Part shown: positions 1 to 5,789 of the stretch, piece by piece | How the letters are laid out: each line of letters starts with the position of its first letter | Numbering within the stretch: the stretch's first letter is position 1 | From: an uncultured Prevotellaceae bacterium | Lineage (GTDB): Bacteria; Bacteroidota; Bacteroidia; Bacteroidales; Bacteroidaceae | Length of the DNA: 19,584 nt | Direction of reading: 5' to 3' | Assembly (NCBI GenBank): GCA_946403615.1 | Contig: CAMJAO010000012.1 | Span: 1-19,584, forward strand | Program-made: the position numbers and the translations under genes | Notes under the pieces: model-generated | Told to the model about the DNA's origin: nothing | Databases searched by the model: none | The model's input: only the letters and a program-made list of their open reading frames with translations

Positions 1-1
1 A

Positions 2-589
2 GTAAAAACACGTTTGGGTTGGGACATGAACAATCTGATTATCACCGATCTGGCAGAACAGTTGCAAGACTGCGGCATCCAGGCGCTGACCATCCACGGA
101 CGCACACGCTCACAGATGTACACGGGTAAAGCCGACTGGACACTCATCGGCGAGGTAAAACGCAATCCGCGCATCCATATCCCTGTCATCGGCAATGGCG
201 ACATCACTTCGCCCGAAGAGGCCAAACAGGCATTCGACCGCTATGGGGTGGATGCGGTAATGGTGGGACGCGCCACCTTCGGCCGTCCGTGGATTTTCAA
301 AGAGATGCGCGACTATTTAGACGGTCGCGAACCTGACCCTACGATGGATTTCAAATGGAAACTGGATGTGCTGCGCGAACAGTTACGCATCAATGTGGAA
401 CGTATCGACGAATATCGCGGCATACTGCATACGCGACGTCATCTGGCTGCGTCGCCTATCTTCAAGGGCATCCCCAATTTCCGACAGACGCGCATCGCTA
501 TGTTGCGCGCCACTACCATGGACGAACTGACCCGCATACTAGACGAAATAGAGAACACATTGGGAAATGGCACAACAGCGGAAGAGTGA
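2..589 (+). CDS. dusB: tRNA-dihydrouridine synthase (DusB type), 5' end outside window
   Basis: This enzyme reduces uridine to dihydrouridine in the D-loop of tRNA, using FMN and NADPH in the cytoplasm. The reading frame is open from base 2, so the gene enters from the left; an in-frame TTG at 14 is not the start. The first visible residues, VKTRLGWD, are the family's FMN/substrate-contact motif. After it come the signature IHGRTRSQMYTG, then IGNGDI and MVGRATFGRPWIF, which bind the FMN phosphate. The catalytic cysteine normally lies upstream of this segment and cannot be checked. The C-terminal helical domain (from about base 330) ends at a TGA. The last 23 bases overlap the start of the MATE gene, suggesting co-transcription and coupled translation. 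DusB is preferred over other Dus families because of the VKTRLGWD and HGRTR wording, from family memory only. Confidence 0.9.
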   Translation, partial: VKTRLGWDMNNLIITDLAEQLQDCGIQALTIHGRTRSQMYTGKADWTLIGEVKRNPRIHIPVIGNGDITSPEEAKQAFDRYGVDAVMVGRATFGRPWIFKEMRDYLDGREPDPTMDFKWKLDVLREQLRINVERIDEYRGILHTRRHLAASPIFKGIPNFRQTRIAMLRATTMDELTRILDEIENTLGNGTTAEE

Positions 590-1997
590 GTTATTGCTGG
601 CTCTCATCCGTGAGGGCAAGCCGATGACGGGATATAACAAACTCAACCTGATTTTCCAGTTGAGTATCCCTGCCATCCTGGCGCAAGTCACCATGGTGAT
701 GATGTTTTTCATCGATCAGGCCATGGTGGGCAGTCTGGGTGCAGAGGCATCGGCGGCAATCGGTCTGGTAGAGTCTTCCACGTGGATGTTCGGCAGTCTT
801 TTCTCTGCGGCGGCGATGGGTTTCTCGGTACAGGTGGCACATTTCATCGGTGCCAACGATTTTGTTCGGGCCCGCGACGTGCTTCGCCACGCGCTCATCG
901 TCACCTCTGCTTTCAGTGTGCTTTTCATGCTTTTGGCTGTGGCCATCGCCTCGCCGTTGCCTTTCTGGTTGGGCGGCGGTGCCGACATCGCACCTGATTC
1001 ATCGCGCTATTTCCTGATTTTCTCCCTCTCGGGACCTTTCTTCCAAATGAATACGCTGGCATCGGCGATGCTTAAGTGCGAGGGCAATATGCGTGTGGCA
1101 AGCACGATGAGTATCCTCTTATGCGTGTTCGACGTGTTGTTCAATTTCCTCTTGATTTTTCCCAGCCGCCATGTCCAATTGTTGGGTTTGAACGTGTGGA
1201 TACCCGGTGCCGGCTGGGGAGTGACCGGAGCGGCTTTGGGCACGGGTCTTTCCTTTGTCGTGATATCGCTATGGCAGGGATGGTTTGCCTTTTTCCGGTC
1301 AAAGATTTTGTCATTGCGCTTGCCTCACGAGCCTTTCCGCTTTGTGACCTCATATCTGGCCAACGCCTTCAAGATAGGCGCTCCTATGGCATTACAATCG
1401 TTTCTGATGGGGTCGGCGCAGATAGTCAGCACGATGATTGTCGCTCCTTTGGGCAATTTCGCCATCGCCGCCAATACTTTTGCCATCACCGCCGAAAGCC
1501 TGTGTTATATGCCTGGCTTTGGTATCGGCGACGCAGCCACCACCTTGGTCGGTCAGAGCAAAGGTGCCGGGCGAAATGACCTGATGAGCAGTTTCGCCCG
1601 CATGACGGTGTTCACCGGCATGATAATCATGGCACTGATGGGCGTGGTGATGTATGTTTTCGCACCCGAGATGATGGGACTGATGACTCCCGTGGCTGAG
1701 ATACGCGACCTAGGCGCGCAATGCTTACGCATCGAGGCGTTCGCCGAACCGATGTTTGCCGCTTCTATCGTCACTTACAGCGTATGTGTGGGCATCGGCG
1801 ACACCCTGCGGCCCGCAGCCATCAATCTGGGATGTATGTGGCTTGTCCGCCTGACACTCGCCGCAGTGCTCGCCAAACATTACGGACTGATGGGCGTGTG
1901 GGTTGCCATGGCGATAGAACTGACCATCCGCGGACTGCTGTTCCTGATAAGGTTGTTTAGAATAAAAGGCGAGGAGCCAGAAAAGAAATCGGAGTAA
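567..1997 (+). CDS. MATE family multidrug/cation efflux transporter
   Basis: A 476-residue polytopic membrane protein of the MATE family, which exports organic cations or drugs in exchange for Na+ or H+ across the inner membrane. The length is typical. The N-terminal half opens with the usual pattern around residues 25-60 (QLSIPAILAQ, then FIDQAMVGSLGAEASAAIGL), and the second half repeats it from about residue 270 (KIGAPMALQSFLMGSAQIVS, then APLGNFAIAANTFAI). About twelve hydrophobic segments can be counted, and the tail is charged. The ATG at 567 is chosen because related proteins carry a similar charged N-terminal extension ending IREGKPM; the ATG at 624 (MTGYNK) is a possible alternative that would remove the overlap with the dihydrouridine synthase gene. 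The substrate cannot be predicted. The stop codon lies inside the hairpin at 1987-2023. Confidence 0.92.
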   Translation: MAQQRKSELLLALIREGKPMTGYNKLNLIFQLSIPAILAQVTMVMMFFIDQAMVGSLGAEASAAIGLVESSTWMFGSLFSAAAMGFSVQVAHFIGANDFVRARDVLRHALIVTSAFSVLFMLLAVAIASPLPFWLGGGADIAPDSSRYFLIFSLSGPFFQMNTLASAMLKCEGNMRVASTMSILLCVFDVLFNFLLIFPSRHVQLLGLNVWIPGAGWGVTGAALGTGLSFVVISLWQGWFAFFRSKILSLRLPHEPFRFVTSYLANAFKIGAPMALQSFLMGSAQIVSTMIVAPLGNFAIAANTFAITAESLCYMPGFGIGDAATTLVGQSKGAGRNDLMSSFARMTVFTGMIIMALMGVVMYVFAPEMMGLMTPVAEIRDLGAQCLRIEAFAEPMFAASIVTYSVCVGIGDTLRPAAINLGCMWLVRLTLAAVLAKHYGLMGVWVAMAIELTIRGLLFLIRLFRIKGEEPEKKSE

Positions 1998-2023
1998 TCA
2001 GCAAAAGCACGATTACTCCGATT
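1987..2023. terminator. hairpin between convergent genes, probable terminator
   Basis: A perfect 13-bp inverted repeat (1987-1999 and 2011-2023, arm AATCGGAGTAATC) encloses an 11-base loop that itself can form two G-C pairs around AAAA. It contains the stop codon of the MATE gene and lies 27 bases from the end of the convergent oxidoreductase gene. The downstream sequence is only moderately T-rich, so it may slow polymerase from both directions rather than act as a classical one-way terminator. Confidence 0.7.
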
Positions 2024-2040
2024 ATTCTGTAGGCCAAAAA

Positions 2041-2054
2041 CCTCAAACCTCAAA
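2041..2054. repeat. two CCTCAAA heptamers at the end of the oxidoreductase gene
   Basis: Two perfect tandem copies of CCTCAAA occupy 2041-2047 and 2048-2054. On the minus strand they read TTTGAGG and supply the TGA stop codon of the nitronate monooxygenase/FabK-like gene (2050-2052). The same heptamer occurs five times inside the beta-galactosidase gene at 15741-15775, four exact copies and one variant. Confidence 0.7.
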
Positions 2055-3000
2055 AATTCAAGTCTGTCAACCGTTTCTTGGCTTCGGCAAACTCTTCTGT
2101 GAGTTGGCGCATCACCTCGCTCACCGGACGGATTTGTTTCACGGCAGAGGCTATCTGGCCGATTTCCAACTCACCGTTGTCTATATCGCCTTCGAAAATG
2201 CCACGTTTCGACGCAGCCTGACCTAAGATACGGCGCAGGTCTTCAACAGCGGCCCCTTCGCTCTCTGCCTGCATGATACGGCAATAGAGGTCATTCTTTA
2301 CCATACGCGTAGGCGAGATGAGTTTCAATGTGAGCATGGTGTCGCCCTCCTCCAATTGTGTGCAACGCTCTTTGAACGCCTCTGAAGCACTGCTCTCCTC
2401 TGTCAGCGCGAACAAAGTGCCTATCTGCACACCTTCAGCGCCTAAAGCCATGGCGGCCAGAATAGCCTCGCCGCTGCCGATGCCACCGGCGGCTATCAAC
2501 GGCAACGATGTGGCTTTCCTCACTTGGGGGATGAGCGCCATAGTGGTGGTCTCCTCACGGCCATTGTGTCCGCCAGCCTCAAAACCTTCGGCCACGATGG
2601 CATCTACACCCGCCTCTTCACATTTGCGCGCGAATTTCGAACTCGACACGACATGGGCCACCTTGATACCAGCCTCATGGAGACGCGTAGTATATTTTTT
2701 AGGACTTCCAGCAGAGGTAAAGACTATTTTCACGCCCTCGTCGATAATAATCTGAATAAGACGGTCTATCTCGGGATACATCAGCGGCACATTGATGCCC
2801 CAAGGCTTGTCGGTCGCCTCTTTCATCTTATGGATATGCTCGATGAGTGTCTCGGGGTGCATCGACCCCGCGCCCAACAGACCCAGTCCGCCGGCGTTGC
2901 TCACGGCTGCAGCCAGACGCCATCCGCTGATCCATACCATACCACCCTGAATTACAGGTTTCTCAATCCCGAATAATGTTGTGATTCTGTTTTGTTTCAT
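2050..3000 (-). CDS. FMN-dependent nitronate monooxygenase / FabK-type enoyl-ACP reductase
   Basis: A 316-residue cytoplasmic TIM-barrel flavoprotein of the NMO/FabK superfamily. The N-terminus carries PVIQGGMVWIS (residues 15-25), the usual FMN-contact strand. The motif EGFEAGGHNG at 139-147 holds the conserved histidine, H145. The phosphate-binding segment is LIAAGGIGSGEAI followed by GAEGVQIGTLF (168-197). The length matches both subfamilies. Sequence alone does not separate 2-nitropropane dioxygenase (nitronate detoxification) from enoyl-ACP reductase II (last step of fatty-acid elongation). No other fatty-acid synthesis gene is nearby, so the oxidoreductase label is safer. The gene is transcribed alone, divergent from the small unknown gene at 3147, from a promoter at 3029-3061. 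Its stop codon lies in the CCTCAAA repeat. Confidence 0.88.
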   Translation of the reverse strand: MKQNRITTLFGIEKPVIQGGMVWISGWRLAAAVSNAGGLGLLGAGSMHPETLIEHIHKMKEATDKPWGINVPLMYPEIDRLIQIIIDEGVKIVFTSAGSPKKYTTRLHEAGIKVAHVVSSSKFARKCEEAGVDAIVAEGFEAGGHNGREETTTMALIPQVRKATSLPLIAAGGIGSGEAILAAMALGAEGVQIGTLFALTEESSASEAFKERCTQLEEGDTMLTLKLISPTRMVKNDLYCRIMQAESEGAAVEDLRRILGQAASKRGIFEGDIDNGELEIGQIASAVKQIRPVSEVMRQLTEEFAEAKKRLTDLNF

Positions 3001-3028
3001 CTATTTAATAACTTCCGAAAATGATGAT

Positions 3029-3061
3029 GCAAAAATAATGCTTTTTATGAATATGGACAAG
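3029..3061 (-). promoter_or_regulatory. Bacteroidetes-type promoter for the NMO/FabK-like gene
   Basis: Read on the minus strand, 3037-3029 is TATTTTTGC, a perfect match to the -7 consensus TAnnTTTG. A weak -33 box, CTTG (3061-3058), lies 20 bases upstream. Transcription would begin a short distance before the ATG at 3000, giving a very short leader. Confidence 0.6.
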
Positions 3062-3065
3062 ATTA

Positions 3066-3098
3066 TTTGGCGAATTAGGTGAAAAATGCTATTTTTGC
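3066..3098 (+). promoter_or_regulatory. Bacteroidetes-type promoter for the small unknown gene
   Basis: TTTG at 3066-3069 (-33 box) is followed after 20 bases by TATTTTTGC at 3090-3098 (-7 box, consensus TAnnTTTG). Both boxes are perfect and correctly spaced for the primary sigma factor of Bacteroidetes. The start codon at 3147 follows 48 bases later. The arrangement is back-to-back with the promoter at 3029-3061. Confidence 0.72.
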
Positions 3099-3146
3099 AA
3101 AAAGATTCATATCGTATTATCATCAACAATTTTATTATAAAGCATT

Positions 3147-3611
3147 ATGGCAACTCATCATCTTTGGACAAAACCTTATCATGATGTCGTAGAGCAGCAA
3201 TACCGTCTGTCTGCTGCCGGACAACAGGAGTTTGACGCTTTTTTCTTAAAACTCGACCAATTGGCATACAGCAGCCCCGACCAGGCGGCATTCAACAACC
3301 AATTGATGCAGGGTCCTCTCTTCCAAGAATACAACACACTGTTGGGAAAATACGCTAACTGTGTGGTCAACGCACAAGGCCAGTCTATCGACGAACAGGT
3401 GGCAGAAATGCAGGCTGAGAACCGACGCATTTCGGCAGAGGAGCATGCAAAATCAATGGCGGAGCGCGAGGTAAAAGCCGCCATCTCACATGCCCTGCCC
3501 GACGAGGTGAACCGTCTGCGCTGGGCCGGAGCGCGCGCCCTGCCCGTCATCGGGCCAATTATCCAATGGATAGACAACATCCGCTGGATTAAGAACATGT
3601 TTAAGAAATAA
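3147..3611 (+). CDS. hypothetical protein, 154 residues, alpha-helical
   Basis: I do not recognise this family. The gene has its own good promoter and normal codon use, and is not shadowed by another gene, so it is probably real. The protein starts MATHHLWTKPYHDVVEQQY and looks mostly helical. Residues about 80-112 are rich in Glu, Gln, Ala, Arg and Lys and could form a short coiled coil. The C-terminus (about 125-154) has a hydrophobic stretch, ARALPVIGPIIQWI, then a basic end, NMFKK, which could touch a membrane. No signal peptide, cysteine pair or catalytic motif is visible. It stands alone between the divergent oxidoreductase gene and the sigma-factor operon, so context gives no function. 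A cytoplasmic or peripheral membrane location is my inference. Confidence 0.75.
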   Translation: MATHHLWTKPYHDVVEQQYRLSAAGQQEFDAFFLKLDQLAYSSPDQAAFNNQLMQGPLFQEYNTLLGKYANCVVNAQGQSIDEQVAEMQAENRRISAEEHAKSMAEREVKAAISHALPDEVNRLRWAGARALPVIGPIIQWIDNIRWIKNMFKK

Positions 3612-3613
3612 AG

Positions 3614-3640
3614 TAGTTGAGGAGTGATGTAGTTGAGGAA
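3614..3640 (+). repeat. imperfect direct repeat after the unknown gene
   Basis: GTAGTTGAGGA occurs twice, at 3614-3624 and 3630-3640, with a 16-base period, directly after the stop codon at 3611. The core TTGAGGA overlaps in sequence with the TTTGAGG strand of the CCTCAAA heptamer family, so this may be a decayed member, but two copies are too few to be sure. Confidence 0.4.
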
Positions 3641-3705
3641 TTGAGACAATTGTTAACATTCGGAGTACTCGGAAAAACCTATACGACCAACCCCTAAACC
3701 ACCAG

Positions 3706-3737
3706 TTTGTTAAAAATCCTTAAACCCTGTAACTTAC
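3706..3737 (+). promoter_or_regulatory. possible promoter of the sigma-factor operon
   Basis: TTTG at 3706-3709 is followed after 20 bases by TAACTTAC at 3730-3737, an imperfect match to TAnnTTTG (the last four bases are TTAC). The spacing is right but the -7 box is weak, as might be expected for a gene needing an activator or an alternative sigma factor. The start codon is at 3771. Confidence 0.35.
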
Positions 3738-3770
3738 CATACCGTGTAATCGTCAACCCATAGAGAGAAG

Positions 3771-4280
3771 ATGAAAAATATCAGTTTCCGAAACGATGTG
3801 CTGCCGTTGAAAAACGTGCTTTACCGGCTCGCCCTTCGCATCACTCTCAGACACGAGGACGCCGAAGACATCGTGCAGGATACACTGATAAAAGTCTGGA
3901 ACAAACGCGACGAATGGCAAGACATCCAATCCATCGAAGCATATAGCCTCACCGTCTGCCGAAATCTGGCGCTCGACCGCATCAAACGAAAAGACCGCCA
4001 AAACGAGTCGCTCGACGACATCCAACTCGAAAATGGTGCCATAGCCACTACCACTCCCTACGAGCAAATGCTCCAAAAAGACAGGATAGAACTGGTGAGA
4101 CGCATCGTGAACGCACTGCCTGAGAAACAACGCACTTGCATGCAACTGCGCGATTTCGAAGGAAAGACCTACAAAGAAATCGCCGCCATCATGGACATCA
4201 GCGAAGACCAAGTGAAAATCAATATCTTCCGTGCCCGGCAGGCTGTCAAACAAAAATATCAGCAAATAGAAACATCATAA
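3771..4280 (+). CDS. ECF-type RNA polymerase sigma-70 factor
   Basis: A 169-residue extracytoplasmic-function sigma factor that directs RNA polymerase to a specific set of promoters, normally in response to a membrane signal. Region 2 spans about residues 15-85: HEDAEDIVQDTLIKVWNK is the core-binding and -10-melting part, and VCRNLALDRIKR belongs to region 2.4. A short linker is followed by region 4 (about 108-160), with LPEKQRTCMQLRDFEGKTY and the helix-turn-helix EIAAIMDISEDQVKINIFRAR that reads the -35 element. Length and layout are normal for the family. Four bases separate its stop from the next gene, a membrane protein that is the likely regulator. No SusC/SusD or FecR-type gene follows, so the regulon cannot be guessed from context. 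Confidence 0.93.
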   Translation: MKNISFRNDVLPLKNVLYRLALRITLRHEDAEDIVQDTLIKVWNKRDEWQDIQSIEAYSLTVCRNLALDRIKRKDRQNESLDDIQLENGAIATTTPYEQMLQKDRIELVRRIVNALPEKQRTCMQLRDFEGKTYKEIAAIMDISEDQVKINIFRARQAVKQKYQQIETS

Positions 4281-4284
4281 CAAG

Positions 4285-4749
4285 ATGAACTATCAATACA
4301 TCGAACAACTCTTGGATCGCTACTGGCAATGCGAGACGACTATGGAAGAAGAGCAGATTCTCAGAACGTTCTTCAACCAGAAAGAAGTGCCCGCAGCCCT
4401 CTTGCCCTACAAGGATTTGTTCACCTACGAGCAAACTTCCATCCATGAGGAAAACCTCGGCGATGACTTCGACGACCGCATGATGGAACTCGTAGGAGAA
4501 AAGAAGACCGTCAAAGCCCGCACCATTAAACTGACCCAGCGGTTGCAACCCCTGTTCAAGGCAGTGGCGGTCGTGGCGGTCATCCTCACCCTTGGTAATG
4601 CTGTCACCGTGGCATTGCGCCATACTGACAAACCTGCTCAAAACGAGGTGGCTACCATAGAAGAGCCCAAGGCAGACGGTATCTCCGTAGCACGAGCCGA
4701 CAGCGTGAAGATTGATAGTGCCGCTCATATCCCTATGAGCATCAGATAA
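4285..4749 (+). CDS. single-pass membrane protein, probable anti-sigma partner
   Basis: A 154-residue protein whose gene lies four bases after the ECF sigma gene. The N-terminal part (1-89) is acidic and predicted cytoplasmic, with a start typical of small Bacteroidales proteins next to sigma factors (LLDRYWQCETTMEEEQILR, residues 9-27). One hydrophobic segment, about 90-111, forms the membrane helix. Basic residues before it suggest the N-terminus faces the cytoplasm, leaving a 43-residue periplasmic tail. It lacks the HxxxCxxC zinc motif of classical anti-sigma factors and is much shorter than FecR-type regulators. The anti-sigma role is inferred from operon position and topology only. Relatives have, as I recall, sometimes been labelled as a pyruvate-ferredoxin oxidoreductase subunit; nothing in this sequence supports that. 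Confidence 0.8.
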   Translation: MNYQYIEQLLDRYWQCETTMEEEQILRTFFNQKEVPAALLPYKDLFTYEQTSIHEENLGDDFDDRMMELVGEKKTVKARTIKLTQRLQPLFKAVAVVAVILTLGNAVTVALRHTDKPAQNEVATIEEPKADGISVARADSVKIDSAAHIPMSIR

Positions 4750-4851
4750 GACATTTTTCTATGCTTTCTCTATAAAATCATGTTTAGTAAAACAATTCTG
4801 AAACTGTGAAGTTTCAATTTCTCTCAAATTTTTCATAACATACTAACGAAA

Positions 4852-4892
4852 GAAAATCCGAGCCCTGAGAAAGGACCCGGATTTTTCTTTTT
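4852..4892 (+). terminator. rho-independent terminator after the sigma-factor operon
   Basis: The arms AAAATCCG (4853-4860) and CGGATTTT (4878-4885) pair perfectly, extended by a G-T pair, and a small inner hairpin (CCT with AGG) lies in the loop. A T-rich run follows to 4892. On the other strand the stem is also followed by T-rich sequence, so it may serve the convergent argB transcript as well. Confidence 0.8.
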
Positions 4893-4939
4893 GGGATATT
4901 TGGGTTTATTAGGCCTATGGGCCCAATAGGGACTCCTGT

Positions 4940-5713
4940 CTATTCTATAATCGTGCCGTGCTGACCGTCGATGGCTGTGGCGAGGGTGATGATGACGCGG
5001 CGTACACCCGCCTCTAAAGCTTGCAACGCGTTTTCTATCTTGGGTATCATGCCTCCCGAGATGGTGCCGTCGGCGGTAAGCCGTGTGAAATCCTCGCGTG
5101 TGATATGGGGGATAACAGATGTGTCATCATCAGGGTCGCTCAATACGCCGGGTTTCTCAAAACAATAGATGAGTGTCACCTCATAGCGGTCGGCAAGTGC
5201 CTGTGCAGCCACCGATGCGATGGTGTCGGCATTGGTGTTGAGCATGGTGCCTTGACCATCGTGTGTGAGGGGTGCCAAAACAGGAGTGATACCCTTTTCG
5301 AGCAGAACTTCGAGTTGGTCGGCATCCACACGGTCCACATCGCCCACAAAACCGTAATCTATGTCTTTCACGGGTCTGCGGTGCGAACGTATCACATCCA
5401 TATCAGCACCGGTCAACCCGATGGCATTCACTCCGCGCGCCTGTAATCGTGCAACAATGTTTTTGTTGACCAGGCCGCCATAGACCATCGTCACCACTTC
5501 GAGCATATCGCTGTCTGTGATACGGCGTCCGTTGACCATTTTACTCTCTATACCGAGCCGAGCCGCCACCTGTGTGGCCCGGCGACCGCCACCATGCACA
5601 AGAATCCTATGTCCCGGGATAGCACTGAAATTGTCAAGCAGCAGTTCCAATTGCTCTTTGTCTTCAACAATGGCTCCGCCAACTTTGACAATGGTTAGGA
5701 AATCTTTTTTCAT
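4940..5713 (-). CDS. argB: acetylglutamate (or succinylglutamate) kinase
   Basis: A 257-residue amino-acid kinase for the second step of arginine synthesis: ATP-dependent phosphorylation of the N-acylglutamate side chain in the cytoplasm. Visible sites are KVGG at 10-13 and HGGG at 40-43 (phosphate binding), NGRR at 61-64 (substrate binding), NTNAD at 159-163 (catalytic Asp and Asn), and GGMIPKIENAL at 220-230 with the conserved lysine K225. The length equals the E. coli enzyme. In Bacteroides fragilis this pathway is known to use N-succinyl rather than N-acetyl intermediates, so the true substrate here may be N-succinylglutamate; the sequence as I read it cannot decide this. The gene is downstream of speA on the same strand, 76 bases away. 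One oddity is IITLATAIDGQHG near the C-terminus, where relatives usually have ITSATAL. Confidence 0.95.
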   Translation of the reverse strand: MKKDFLTIVKVGGAIVEDKEQLELLLDNFSAIPGHRILVHGGGRRATQVAARLGIESKMVNGRRITDSDMLEVVTMVYGGLVNKNIVARLQARGVNAIGLTGADMDVIRSHRRPVKDIDYGFVGDVDRVDADQLEVLLEKGITPVLAPLTHDGQGTMLNTNADTIASVAAQALADRYEVTLIYCFEKPGVLSDPDDDTSVIPHITREDFTRLTADGTISGGMIPKIENALQALEAGVRRVIITLATAIDGQHGTIIE

Positions 5714-5749
5714 AATTGAACGTTGATATGTAGATTCAAGTGTGTGTTC

Positions 5750-5766
5750 CCCTCTTGGGTAGGGGT
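5750..5766. repeat. short inverted repeat in the speA-argB gap
   Basis: CCCCT (5750-5754) and AGGGG (5762-5766) can pair around a 7-base loop in the 76-base gap between speA and argB. No T-run follows on the minus strand, so it is not a clear terminator; it could modulate read-through from speA into argB or be a decayed intergenic repeat. Confidence 0.35.
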
Positions 5767-5789
5767 ATGGAGGGAGAAACAGGGTGGGT

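Noticed and set aside
4285..4749. Pyruvate-ferredoxin oxidoreductase label for the small protein after the sigma factor
   Set aside because: No iron-sulfur cysteines or thiamine-diphosphate motif exist in this 154-residue single-pass membrane protein.
4914..4930. Palindrome CCTAT...ATAGG near the end of argB as a terminator
   Set aside because: The stem is short and no T-run follows on the minus strand; the hairpin at 4852-4892 is the better candidate.
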